From Chloroflexota bacterium (GTDB taxonomy: Bacteria > Chloroflexota > Anaerolineae > Anaerolineales > Villigracilaceae): a stretch of 13,907 nucleotides of DNA. Below are positions 1 through 6,891 of the stretch, piece by piece (the first letter of the stretch is position 1; every line of letters begins with the position of its first letter). The notes under the pieces are model-generated. The model saw only the letters and a list, made by a program, of their open reading frames with translations. It was not told the DNA's origin and did not search any database. Position numbers and translations under genes: made by a program. The stretch lies in contig JACPVB010000085.1 of the NCBI GenBank assembly GCA_016191985.1, forward strand, positions 1 to 13,907, in the 5' to 3' direction.

Positions 1-267
1 AATGCCGTCGTTGTTGTACCCGTTGTCCCGTGCGGTGGCGAGCGCTGCTGCTCTCCAATCCCCACCTTCGATGCGTGTGGTCGCGGCGGCAAGCGCGGCT
101 GCTGATGCGGCAGTCTCCGCCCTGCGGCTGTCTACATAGGCATTTCCGCCGTCAATCGCCAGCGCTGTCATCCCTATAAGACCAATGATGGAAAACACGA
201 TCAGAATCATTGCCTGACCCTGTTCGCTTTTTCTAAATATTGGGTGGTCGGAAAATAATCGTCTCAT
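1..267 (-). CDS. TadG-like pilus-assembly protein, N-terminal 89 codons (partial)
   Basis: This frame is open from an ATG at 267 to the window edge, so only the N-terminus is visible. The start overlaps the stop of the upstream gene (ATGA), which points to translational coupling. After a basic start (MRRLFSDHP), residues 14-18 read SEQGQ and are followed by one hydrophobic segment at about 19-40. Next comes AIDGGNAYVDSRRAETAA, the usual start of the extracytoplasmic part of TadG-type proteins (Flp pilus-assembly TadE/G-like family). Members are anchored in the membrane by this helix and belong to tad/flp loci for surface adhesion pili. Seen: the frame, helix and motif. Known: this N-terminal pattern marks the family. 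Inferred: membership in the Tad apparatus, supported by two TadE-like genes and a prepilin peptidase directly upstream. The domain after residue 89 is unknown. Confidence 0.8.
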   Translation of the reverse strand, partial: MRRLFSDHPIFRKSEQGQAMILIVFSIIGLIGMTALAIDGGNAYVDSRRAETAASAAALAAATTRIEGGDWRAAALATARDNGYNNDGI

Positions 268-743
268 GGGCATGGGGGTTGAAGGATGACGTTGGTTGCG
301 GAACCGGTTAATTGTATGGTGTCTGAACCGATGATAGCGCCAATAAACGGCATGAGGATCGGGTATCGATACCTCACGCGGACTCGCAGGCTGTTGGCCG
401 CTCCGTCCGTTATTCCCTGGCAGGAATTTCCCAAAGCAACCACTTCCACATGAACCAACTCTTTGTTTGTCAGTTCCACGGGCGAAGAGAAGATCAGGTC
501 TTCGCCTTGCGGGGAGATGTTTCGGGCCCTGTTCTCGATCTCGACTTTGTTATCTGGGTTGAATGAGCCGTATAAGGCGCCTTCCTGCGCTGCATCTCTC
601 AGGATTGAATAGGAAAAAATTGCCATTCCAAAATCAACTGTGCCGAGCAACAGAAGCAGGATGACCGGCAAGCTGACCGCGAGTTCGACAAGGCTTTGCC
701 CTCGCTCGTTTGAATGTCTCTCCTTATTCTTAACAGCCTTCAT
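264..743 (-). CDS. TadE-like pseudopilin family protein (159 aa)
   Basis: A small membrane-anchored protein of the TadE family, minor-pilin-like components of the Tad/Flp pilus machine. Residues 12-20 read NERGQSLVE. Gly15 followed by Glu at the +5 position fits a prepilin-type cleavage site for the peptidase encoded two genes upstream. One helix follows (about 19-47), then RDAAQEGALYGS, the typical TadE continuation, and a soluble beta-rich region with cysteines near residues 108 and 158. Length is normal for TadE. The gene starts 4 bp after the stop of the preceding TadE-like gene, with only a weak purine-rich site (TAGAGAT), so coupled translation is likely. Its stop overlaps the start of the TadG-like gene. 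Confidence 0.85.
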   Translation of the reverse strand: MKAVKNKERHSNERGQSLVELAVSLPVILLLLLGTVDFGMAIFSYSILRDAAQEGALYGSFNPDNKVEIENRARNISPQGEDLIFSSPVELTNKELVHVEVVALGNSCQGITDGAANSLRVRVRYRYPILMPFIGAIIGSDTIQLTGSATNVILQPPCP

Positions 744-747
744 ATCT

Positions 748-1929
748 CTAATTTCTTGAGTCGATTGGGTAATTTACACAACCAGGCGTGCCTATTGTGA
801 TGATGATTCTTTCCGTACCATCGGTCAGGGTGTAATTCTGATGGAATACGAATTGGATCAATGATTCACCGGGCGGAATGGACGGATAGAAGGCTGGGAT
901 ATAGGCAGATGGTGCGTGGATATCGCCTATCCAGGCTTGCGACCCAAGCAGGATTTTTTGGAGGCGCAGGGTGCGGTCATTTTCAGACAGATGACCTGTG
1001 TCGTGATTCCATTCCACATAAACCTGTGCCGCAGAAAGGACATAACCGGTTCTGTTGTCAATCCTCATTTCCATAATATTGTCATCGATGCGAAGCGGGC
1101 CGTGGAATACTCCGGTAAGTCCTGTGCAGCTTATGGCTGTCGGAGTGATGGAAGGTGTGTTGGTTGGCAATGGCGTTCTGGACGGTGTGAAGGTCAGTGT
1201 GGGTGGAATGGGGCTGATGCCTGCCTGATTGGTAAGCGCCAGTTGGGTTTGAGTTAGAGGTACCGATGGGGGGGTGATTCTTCCGCCGCCGGGGATACTG
1301 CTTGTAGGGGTGATGACTATTGTTGCGGTCGGCGTTTCAAAGCCAGAGGGAGTTAATGTAGGCTCCACGGATGGAGTTGCACTTTCTGCGGCAAATTCCA
1401 TCGGCATGGACGAACCAACGATTGGAACGGAAATCAGGAATGTGCGCGCACTTGCGGAGACAACAGTAAAAGGTTCAATCGGAAGAAGCGGGAGGATCGG
1501 TTCGTAACTCGTAGAAACTTGAACAATGATGCGGTCTCCATTGCGGATGGTGTTATCTTCAATCGGACAAGTGTTTACATCCGGGCTTGGGTCAATGTCC
1601 GGTATTTGAATCTGTGCTCCATCTGAAGTTATGCCGCGATCATAGGTGATGTTAATCTCATCAAAGTCTGTGACGATGGCCGATTTTTCCGCTACTTCGC
1701 GTATTCCTTCGCAATCTTGGTAGTAGAAGGTGTTGCCAGTTTCGCCCGCTGCAGACCCATAACGGGCCGCCTGACGTGAGGCGTTTGCGACGGATGCAAA
1801 TATGAAGACCAGTCGTGAAACTTCAATAATCCCGTACAGAAGCACAACCAAAAGCGGCAAGGCAAGCATGAACTCAACCATGGCCTGCGCCCTATTTATC
1901 CTGCGTTTTTTGAAGAGGAAACTTTTCAT
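748..1929 (-). CDS. TadE-like protein with Thr/Pro-rich linker and extra C-terminal domain (393 aa)
   Basis: The N-terminus is TadE-like: basic residues, then RAQAMVEF with Glu at +5 after Ala14 (Ala replaces the usual Gly at -1), a helix at about 17-44, and NASRQAARYGSAAG. A soluble region follows to about residue 185. Residues about 185-265 are a low-complexity Thr/Pro/Ser linker. From about 268 there is a separate domain bounded by Cys268 and a Cys near 384, rich in alternating hydrophobic residues and likely a disulfide-closed beta-sandwich. Normal TadE proteins are about 130-200 residues, so the linker and terminal domain are additions. I do not recognise the terminal domain; its placement suggests an exposed module on the pilus or cell surface. 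The gene follows the prepilin peptidase by 12 bp with no clear Shine-Dalgarno site. Confidence 0.75.
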   Translation of the reverse strand: MKSFLFKKRRINRAQAMVEFMLALPLLVVLLYGIIEVSRLVFIFASVANASRQAARYGSAAGETGNTFYYQDCEGIREVAEKSAIVTDFDEINITYDRGITSDGAQIQIPDIDPSPDVNTCPIEDNTIRNGDRIIVQVSTSYEPILPLLPIEPFTVVSASARTFLISVPIVGSSMPMEFAAESATPSVEPTLTPSGFETPTATIVITPTSSIPGGGRITPPSVPLTQTQLALTNQAGISPIPPTLTFTPSRTPLPTNTPSITPTAISCTGLTGVFHGPLRIDDNIMEMRIDNRTGYVLSAAQVYVEWNHDTGHLSENDRTLRLQKILLGSQAWIGDIHAPSAYIPAFYPSIPPGESLIQFVFHQNYTLTDGTERIIITIGTPGCVNYPIDSRN

Positions 1930-1941
1930 GGTTTATGCGGC

Positions 1942-2730
1942 CTAACCCGGCACAATTTTTTCGACAAAACTTGGAAAATAAATGATGAGGGACGCACTGG
2001 TGATAAAGTAGGGACCGTAAGGAATAAAAAGCATCAAAGAGTTTTTGTCATATCTTTTTGTGATCAACAGCCAAACTACAAGGAGGAGACTGACCACTCC
2101 GCCAAGTAAAATACCGAGGAGCAGGCTGAACCAGATCAGCGGCCAACCGAGCATAAACCCGATAATTGTGACCAGGATGACATCCCCGGCCCCGAGCGCT
2201 TCTTCGTCGTCTGCTTCCTGCCCCATTGCGAGCATGCGTCTTGTGCGAATTTTTGTAAAGAGCACACCCAAATAATAGAATGCAAGCATGATGAGCAGGC
2301 CGCTCAGTCCGCCTGTCAGAGTGGGTTTTAAGCCATGGGTAACGAGGCCAACTATCAGCGCAAAAAGAGAACCGAAGATGCTGGTGGGGTGCAGGATCAA
2401 GCGGTGTTCCATGTCAATCGTAAATATTACTCCGAAATACGTGGCTAATATCAGCCCAAGTATATAACCAATTTTTGCGGGCGGTTGCAACCAGATAAAA
2501 ACGCTAATAGCCAGCATGACAAATTGAACGAACCAGGCGCGGATTTTCCGGGCATGTCCATTTTGGCAGGAGCGAAAAAGGAGATAATCCTGCCAGGAAA
2601 GTGTTGCGCCACATTGCGGACAAACTGGCTGGCTCAACTTTCTTGTGTTTGGGAGGACGTCCGATAGATAATTTACGATCTGTCCGGCGAGCAAGCCAAG
2701 GAAAATAGATACGACAACTGAGATCGACAT
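1942..2730 (-). CDS. Prepilin peptidase, A24 aspartic protease family (262 aa)
   Basis: An inner-membrane aspartic protease that removes leader peptides of type IV/Tad pilins. Both expected aspartates are present: Asp106 in TIDMEHRL and Asp183 in the GxGD motif (GAGD, residues 180-183). Around them are roughly seven hydrophobic segments. The cytoplasmic N-terminal loop keeps a zinc-ribbon-like CPQC (37-40), but the second pair is Cys55...His59 (CQNGH) rather than CxxC, with shorter spacing than in PilD. The N-terminal region is long enough for the bifunctional PilD type, though I cannot tell whether methyltransferase activity remains. It is first in the operon with the TadE/TadG-like genes, its likely substrates. 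The ATG at 2730 lacks a Shine-Dalgarno site and lies 8 nt after a perfect TATAAT, suggesting a leaderless transcript. Confidence 0.85.
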   Translation of the reverse strand: MSISVVVSIFLGLLAGQIVNYLSDVLPNTRKLSQPVCPQCGATLSWQDYLLFRSCQNGHARKIRAWFVQFVMLAISVFIWLQPPAKIGYILGLILATYFGVIFTIDMEHRLILHPTSIFGSLFALIVGLVTHGLKPTLTGGLSGLLIMLAFYYLGVLFTKIRTRRMLAMGQEADDEEALGAGDVILVTIIGFMLGWPLIWFSLLLGILLGGVVSLLLVVWLLITKRYDKNSLMLFIPYGPYFITSASLIIYFPSFVEKIVPG

Positions 2731-2738
2731 TTGAAATC

Positions 2739-2767
2739 ATTATAATTCCAATTATGATAGGCCGCAA
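2739..2767 (-). promoter_or_regulatory. Promoter of the pilus operon (leaderless geometry)
   Basis: On the minus strand, TTGCGG (2767-2762), a 17-bp spacer and a perfect TATAAT (2744-2739) precede the prepilin peptidase ATG by only 8 nt. The -35 matches consensus at just three bases. The -10, the spacing and the absence of any purine-rich ribosome site support a start of transcription at or next to the ATG. Confidence 0.6.
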
Positions 2768-2801
2768 AGTCGATGTTGGGTGTAAGTCAATTGCAATGTT
2801 C

Positions 2802-2830
2802 TTGGCGGAATTTTGAAACCGCCTTACAAT
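2802..2830 (+). promoter_or_regulatory. Promoter of murA
   Basis: TTGGCG (2802-2807), a 17-bp spacer and TACAAT (2825-2830) form a good sigma-70-type promoter 23 bp before the murA start. It is divergent from the pilus-operon promoter in the same 123-bp intergenic region. Confidence 0.6.
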
Positions 2831-2841
2831 CTTGATGGTTT

Positions 2842-2847
2842 AAGGAG
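2842..2847 (+). promoter_or_regulatory. Ribosome binding site that fixes the murA start
   Basis: AAGGAG at 2842-2847 directly abuts an in-frame ATG at 2848, too close to serve it. It lies 6 nt before the ATG at 2854, which is therefore the likely start and gives the typical MurA N-terminus MEEFVIEGG. Confidence 0.75.
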
Positions 2848-2853
2848 ATGCAT

Positions 2854-4134
2854 ATGGAAGAATTTGTTATTGAGGGCGGGATTCCCCTTCAGGGTGAGGT
2901 GATTCCTTCAGGAAATAAGAACGCTGCGTTACCGTTACTGGCAGCTTGTTTGTTAACAGGCGAGCCGGTGGTGCTTCATAATTTACCTGTCATTCGCGAT
3001 GTGCTCGCCATGCGGAAATTAATCGAAAGCCTGGGTGCGCAGGTTGAAGAGATGGATTCCAACTCCTGGCGCATCACTACACGGGAACTAACCGCTTCTC
3101 ACCTGGACCCGGACCTGTGCCGCCGTATCCGGGCTTCGATCCTCATTGCAGGGCCAGTTCTTGCTCGTGCGGGTGGTTTGCGCCTGCCGCCTCCGGGCGG
3201 GGATGTAATTGGCCGTCGTCGTTTGGATACTCATATTTTGGCATTGCAAGCTTTGGGCGCCAAAGTGACCTACGACCGCATTTTCGATATAACAGCAAAA
3301 GAGATGCACGGCGCGGATATTCTCTTAGATGAGGCCAGTGTCACCGCGACGGAAAATGTTGTAATGGCGGCAGTACTGGCAAAAGGGGTAACCCATATCC
3401 GCAATGCTGCCTCGGAGCCGCATGTTCAGGAATTGTGTCAATTTTTAAACCTGCTCGGTGCGCAGATCGATGGCATTGGTTCGAATACTTTGAGCATCAC
3501 TGGCGTGCCAGGTTTGCATGGCGGCGAATACACAATTGGCCCTGACCTTCTCGAAGTGGTCAGTTATATTGGAGCAGCGGTCGTCACGCATGGGAGCATC
3601 CGAATTCGAAATGCAGGTGTTGAGCACCTTGAAATGGTAGGACAGGTTTTTCATCGCTTGGGAGTCCATTGGCAGGTGGATGGAAGCGATCTGTTGATAC
3701 CGTCCGAACAATCTTTGACCATTCTCTCCGATCTTGACGGGGCTGTGCCAGAAATCAAAACCAATGTCTGGCCCGCCTTCCCGACTGATTTGACAAGTAT
3801 TGCGATCACAGTGGCAACACAGGCGTCCGGGTCGGTGCTGTTTCATGATTGGATGTTTTCCGGGCGAATGTATTTTACCGACAAGCTGGTTGGCATGGGT
3901 GCGCGAATCATATTATGCGATCCGTATCGTTGTTTGATCCAGGGTCCCACCCAACTCTATAGCGAAAGACTGGAAAGCCCCGATATTCGTGCCGGCATGG
4001 CCCTGCTTTTGGCCGCCCTGGCTGCAAAAGGGACCTCCAAAATAAGGAACATCGTTCAAATCGAGAGGGGATATGAAAGGGTGGATGAAAAGCTTCGAAT
4101 GTTAGGCGCAAAAATAACACGCGAACGGGAATGA
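2854..4134 (+). CDS. murA: UDP-N-acetylglucosamine 1-carboxyvinyltransferase, Asp-type (426 aa)
   Basis: Cytosolic enzyme of the first committed step of peptidoglycan synthesis: it transfers enolpyruvate from PEP to UDP-GlcNAc. Family features include SGNKNAALPLLAA with Lys22 and Asn23, RASILIAGPVLAR (about 93-105), PTD with Asp312 (equivalent of the catalytic Asp305 in E. coli), SPDIRAG (375-381) and the terminal ERGYERV...LRMLGAKI. Length matches the usual 420-430. The flexible-loop motif is PGGDVIG: Asp117 stands where most bacteria have Cys115, the residue alkylated by fosfomycin. Asp there is natural in, for example, Mycobacterium and predicts insensitivity to fosfomycin. The PTDLTSIAITVA segment differs from the usual PTDMQAQ, so a divergent MurA paralogue is possible. 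The start is chosen from AAGGAG spacing. A single-gene unit is likely, with its own promoter and terminator. Confidence 0.93.
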   Translation: MEEFVIEGGIPLQGEVIPSGNKNAALPLLAACLLTGEPVVLHNLPVIRDVLAMRKLIESLGAQVEEMDSNSWRITTRELTASHLDPDLCRRIRASILIAGPVLARAGGLRLPPPGGDVIGRRRLDTHILALQALGAKVTYDRIFDITAKEMHGADILLDEASVTATENVVMAAVLAKGVTHIRNAASEPHVQELCQFLNLLGAQIDGIGSNTLSITGVPGLHGGEYTIGPDLLEVVSYIGAAVVTHGSIRIRNAGVEHLEMVGQVFHRLGVHWQVDGSDLLIPSEQSLTILSDLDGAVPEIKTNVWPAFPTDLTSIAITVATQASGSVLFHDWMFSGRMYFTDKLVGMGARIILCDPYRCLIQGPTQLYSERLESPDIRAGMALLLAALAAKGTSKIRNIVQIERGYERVDEKLRMLGAKITRERE

Positions 4135-4139
4135 TAAAA

Positions 4140-4167
4140 AAGAGAGACTGCATTTGCGGTCTCTCTT
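4140..4167. terminator. Bidirectional terminator between murA and the lipoprotein gene
   Basis: A 9-bp stem, AAGAGAGAC (4140-4148) with GTCTCTCTT (4159-4167), closes a 10-nt loop. Read on the minus strand it is followed by a run of six T. On the plus strand the following sequence is T-rich (CTTATCTTTT). It serves two convergent genes. Confidence 0.85.
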
Positions 4168-4191
4168 CTTATCTTTTAAACTTTGGTGATT

Positions 4192-4803
4192 CTACGGGAC
4201 AACAATTATATCTTTCTTAATTTTTACGACAAACCCATGGTTATCGCCAACACGGTTGTTTACATACCCGGACGCCGTACTAGTATCTCCATTGGCGTAT
4301 TTGATCCACGCCCATGCGAAATATTCACCCTTCGGCAGGGATACCGTAAGCTTCTCATTCTTGGCCAGATTGTAAGAGACGTTTCCGCATTGCCCAAAGG
4401 CATTGGTGCTCAGGTTTAATGACAAGATAACCGTGCCACCCGTATCGTTTTCAAAACGCACATTGGATTGAGGGCCTGCTTCTCCAAAATTTAATAATTT
4501 TGTACTGCAATCATCCGGGCCTCCCCCGGCGGCCTGGGTTGCAGTGGGGAGAACGAGCGGTGTACTCTGTGTTGGCGGTGCAACCGGTGTAAAAGTTGGC
4601 AGCGAGGTGGGGATGGGTGTTTCAGTGGGTGGCAGGGGGGTGGCAGTTGGGATTGCAAGTTGAGTCATGGCAACCATTGTCCATGCTGCCGCAACGGCAG
4701 TGCCTTCAACCTCTGCGGGGGACATGGTGGGCGTGCCTTGCGGTCCGCAAGCAGTGATGAACAAGGCAATCGCTGCCAAAACGGGCATTATTTTTTTAAG
4801 CAT
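4192..4803 (-). CDS. Thr/Pro-linker lipoprotein, copy 2 (203 aa)
   Basis: I do not recognise a named family. The protein has a lipoprotein signal peptide (MLKKIMPVLAAIALFITAC, lipid-modified Cys19), a short segment with EVEGTAVAAAW, then a Thr/Pro-rich linker to about residue 92. A C-terminal domain of about 105 residues has two cysteines and the pattern LPKGEYFAWAWIKY...KKDIIVV. The same architecture and ending occur in the adjacent upstream gene, so the two are likely paralogues. It should be anchored outside the membrane with a small beta-rich domain displayed beyond a flexible stalk. The start at 4803 is preferred over 4815 because GGAG lies 6 nt before it and MLKK gives a proper signal peptide. 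It is last in a trx-lipoprotein-lipoprotein operon. Confidence 0.8.
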   Translation of the reverse strand: MLKKIMPVLAAIALFITACGPQGTPTMSPAEVEGTAVAAAWTMVAMTQLAIPTATPLPPTETPIPTSLPTFTPVAPPTQSTPLVLPTATQAAGGGPDDCSTKLLNFGEAGPQSNVRFENDTGGTVILSLNLSTNAFGQCGNVSYNLAKNEKLTVSLPKGEYFAWAWIKYANGDTSTASGYVNNRVGDNHGFVVKIKKDIIVVP

Positions 4804-4833
4804 ATATCTCTCCATTTCTTATTTTGCAACAAG

Positions 4834-5526
4834 TTATTTTATTGCAATTCTATCTTTGAAAATATTGATCAACAAGTCCTGACCCTTGGATAAGGAGAAG
4901 GAACCAGTGAATTGTCTGCCCCCGACCCAGGCAACATAAGTATATTTCCCCGCAGGGGCCTTTGCTTTAACATTTTTTTCCACAGGATATTCAAGGATGG
5001 TTACATAGCCGTCCCTGGTTACGCAACGCAGGGAAATGTATACATCAACTTTGGCCTTGTTCTCAAGATATATAAAGCCAAACGGCAGGGCGGGCGGGAG
5101 TGTTCCGGAAAATTGTGGATGAGGTGTTGTTGTTGGTGTTAATGGATTGGGTGTATTGCTTGGGGCCGTTGTAGGCTGGGTCCCAGTAATTGTTACTGTG
5201 GGACTGCCAGCTACCACGGTGCCTGCTGTAACTGTACCGGTTCCCAAAGTTGCAGTCAACGTGAGCAAGATCGGGTTTGGCGTTTCAGTCGGCGTTGCCT
5301 GGGTTGGGGTGTTGGTGGCAGTGGTCACAACCGGTGTATCGCTTGGTACAGTGGTGTCTGTCGGCAGGATGGACTGAAGAGTCAGTTGAGAGAGCACCGC
5401 CGCAGTTCCCTGCAAATCCGCTTCTGAAATTGGAGTTGGGTTGTCTGCCTGCGGCTGAAAAACGGCTGGCAAACATGCGCTGAGTGAAATGCCAAGCATA
5501 AAGGTCAGGGCAATTATTTTTTTCAT
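4834..5526 (-). CDS. Thr/Pro-linker lipoprotein, copy 1 (230 aa)
   Basis: Paralogue of the gene just downstream. It has a signal peptide with lipobox LSAC (Cys18), then EADLQGTAAVLSQLT, which matches the corresponding EVEGTAVAAAW segment of the other copy. A long Thr/Pro/Val linker spans about residues 50-140. A C-terminal domain of about 80 residues carries APAGKYTYVAWVGG and ends in INIFKDRIAIK. One Cys remains in that domain. The start at 5526 is chosen because GAGGAG sits 6 nt upstream and MKKIIAL is a normal signal start; an ATG at 5544 would put extra acidic residues in front. It lies 28 bp after the thioredoxin stop, so co-transcription is likely. Function is unknown; export and membrane anchoring are the supported parts. 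Confidence 0.8.
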   Translation of the reverse strand: MKKIIALTFMLGISLSACLPAVFQPQADNPTPISEADLQGTAAVLSQLTLQSILPTDTTVPSDTPVVTTATNTPTQATPTETPNPILLTLTATLGTGTVTAGTVVAGSPTVTITGTQPTTAPSNTPNPLTPTTTPHPQFSGTLPPALPFGFIYLENKAKVDVYISLRCVTRDGYVTILEYPVEKNVKAKAPAGKYTYVAWVGGRQFTGSFSLSKGQDLLINIFKDRIAIK

Positions 5527-5554
5527 AGCCAACTCCTCTTCCAACGGCCAGAAT

Positions 5555-5899
5555 CTAATTCTGGCTTACCACATCCATGAATTGTGCCACAACCTCGCGC
5601 AACATGCGCTCTGGAAGCGCGCCAACCTGGCGGTGCACAACCTTTCCACCTGCAACAAATAGCAATGTGGGGATGCCCTGAATGCCAAATTTTTGCATCC
5701 ATTCCGCGTGGTCATCTGTATTAACTTTCGCCACGATCAACTTGCCCTCATTTTCCCTGGCAAGTTTATCAAGGGTTGGCGCAATCATTTTGCAGGGGTT
5801 GCACCATGGCGCCCAAAAATCCACGATCACGGGCAATGTGGATTGCATTACAACTTTTTCAAAAACCTCATCAGAGATATGAACAGGTTCTCCAGACAT
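5555..5899 (-). CDS. Thioredoxin with CNPC active site (114 aa)
   Basis: A full-length, single-domain thioredoxin with no signal peptide, so cytosolic: a dithiol reductant of protein disulfides, normally recycled by thioredoxin reductase. The fold markers are present: VIVDFWAPWC (24-33), active site WCNPCK (32-37) and the cis-proline loop GIPT (Pro77). The active-site dipeptide is Asn-Pro instead of the usual Gly-Pro (CNPC for CGPC), which may shift redox potential or partner choice. AGGA lies about 7 nt before the ATG. Two exported lipoproteins follow in the same operon; that may be simple co-transcription, since the thioredoxin stays inside the cell. Confidence 0.93.
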   Translation of the reverse strand: MSGEPVHISDEVFEKVVMQSTLPVIVDFWAPWCNPCKMIAPTLDKLARENEGKLIVAKVNTDDHAEWMQKFGIQGIPTLLFVAGGKVVHRQVGALPERMLREVVAQFMDVVSQN

Positions 5900-5933
5900 A
5901 ACTTATCCTTTCTTCATTTACTTAATTAGCCGA

Positions 5934-5963
5934 TGGAGTATAACATAAAATCCCTGATATAAT
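5934..5963 (+). promoter_or_regulatory. Promoter of ftsY-prfB (leaderless geometry)
   Basis: A perfect TATAAT at 5958-5963 stands 8 nt before the ftsY ATG, with only a weak -35 candidate (TGGAGT, 5934-5939, 18-bp spacer). No ribosome binding site fits in the remaining 8 nt, so a leaderless mRNA is predicted. Confidence 0.5.
5937..5945 (-). promoter_or_regulatory. Extended -10 promoter of the thioredoxin operon
   Basis: On the minus strand TGTTATACT (5945-5937) is an extended -10 element (TG-n-TATACT) 37 bp before the thioredoxin ATG. No good -35 is visible. It lies back to back with the ftsY promoter. Confidence 0.45.
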
Positions 5964-5971
5964 CGCCGCTC

Positions 5972-6883
5972 ATGAACAGCCTACTCTCACGCTGGAAAGA
6001 TGGACTCTCACGCACAAGTAAAGCCGCATTCGGGCAAATCGCATCGATCCTTGGTGCATCCGAAATCAATAGCGAAACATGGGACGATTTGGAAGCGCTT
6101 CTCATTCAAGCGGATATGGGAATCGAGACCGCAACCACCGTTTTGGATTCACTAAAACGCCTCACGCGGACCGAAGGCCTGATTCGTGCCAATGAGCTTT
6201 CTTCTACGCTGAAGCATGAGCTACGCTCCCGCCTCATAACACCGCCTGTTTTGAAATTTGACAACAAGCCGACGATCATTTTGGTAGTCGGAGTTAATGG
6301 TTCTGGGAAAACCACCACGATTGCAAAGCTTGCCTCCCGCTTTCATAATGAAGGAAAGCAGCTTTTACTCGGCGCAGCAGACACTTTCCGTGCCGCAGCG
6401 GTGGACCAACTCCAGGTTTGGGGTGACAGGCTAAAGGTCGAAGTGATTGCGGGTGCTCCTGAGTCGGATCCTGGCGCAGTGGCGTTCAATGCCGTTCAGG
6501 CCGGAGTCGCCCGGGGCGTGGATATCATCATGATTGACACCGCAGGAAGACTGCACACCCGTTTTAATTTGATGGAAGAGTTGAAAAAAGTAAATCGCGT
6601 GGTCGGCAAGGCTTTTGCTGGCGCGCCGCATGAGGTGTGGCTGGTGTTGGATGCAACTACCGGCCAGAACGCATTGCAGCAGGCTCGCTCGTTTAAAGAC
6701 GCCGTGAATGTGACAGGCATCATTCTTTCAAAGCTTGATTCCTCTGCGAGGGGCGGCATGGCTTTTGCCATTCAAAAGGAATTAGGGCTGCCAATCTTGT
6801 TTGCCGGGCTGGGTGAAAAACCTGAAGATTTAACACCCTTCGACCCCGATGCTTTTGTAGACGGAATTTTGTCGAATAATTAG
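5972..6883 (+). CDS. ftsY: Signal recognition particle receptor FtsY (303 aa)
   Basis: SRP-receptor GTPase that docks ribosome-SRP complexes at the membrane for co-translational insertion. The NG domain is complete: a helical N domain (about 1-90), P-loop GVNGSGKTT (107-115), ADTFRAAAVDQL (136-147), DTAGR (189-193), the G4 motif as SKLD (253-256, usually TKxD), and GLGEKPEDL near the end. The acidic A domain of E. coli FtsY is absent and the total length is that of short FtsY proteins. The start at 5972 is 8 nt downstream of TATAAT. The stop TAG is part of the ribosome site TAGGAG of prfB, 8 bp on, so the two genes are co-transcribed. Confidence 0.95.
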   Translation: MNSLLSRWKDGLSRTSKAAFGQIASILGASEINSETWDDLEALLIQADMGIETATTVLDSLKRLTRTEGLIRANELSSTLKHELRSRLITPPVLKFDNKPTIILVVGVNGSGKTTTIAKLASRFHNEGKQLLLGAADTFRAAAVDQLQVWGDRLKVEVIAGAPESDPGAVAFNAVQAGVARGVDIIMIDTAGRLHTRFNLMEELKKVNRVVGKAFAGAPHEVWLVLDATTGQNALQQARSFKDAVNVTGIILSKLDSSARGGMAFAIQKELGLPILFAGLGEKPEDLTPFDPDAFVDGILSNN

Positions 6884-6891
6884 GAGACATT

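Noticed and set aside
1274..1507. Plus-strand open frames across the Tad genes and the lipoproteins (for example 1274-1507 and 5147-5377)
   Set aside because: They are mirror images of Thr/Pro-rich coding sequence on the minus strand, which gives long Val/Gly-rich frames. They lack ribosome sites and family features.
2848..2853. murA start at ATG 2848
   Set aside because: The AAGGAG site touches this ATG; the ATG at 2854 has proper spacing and matches the family N-terminus.
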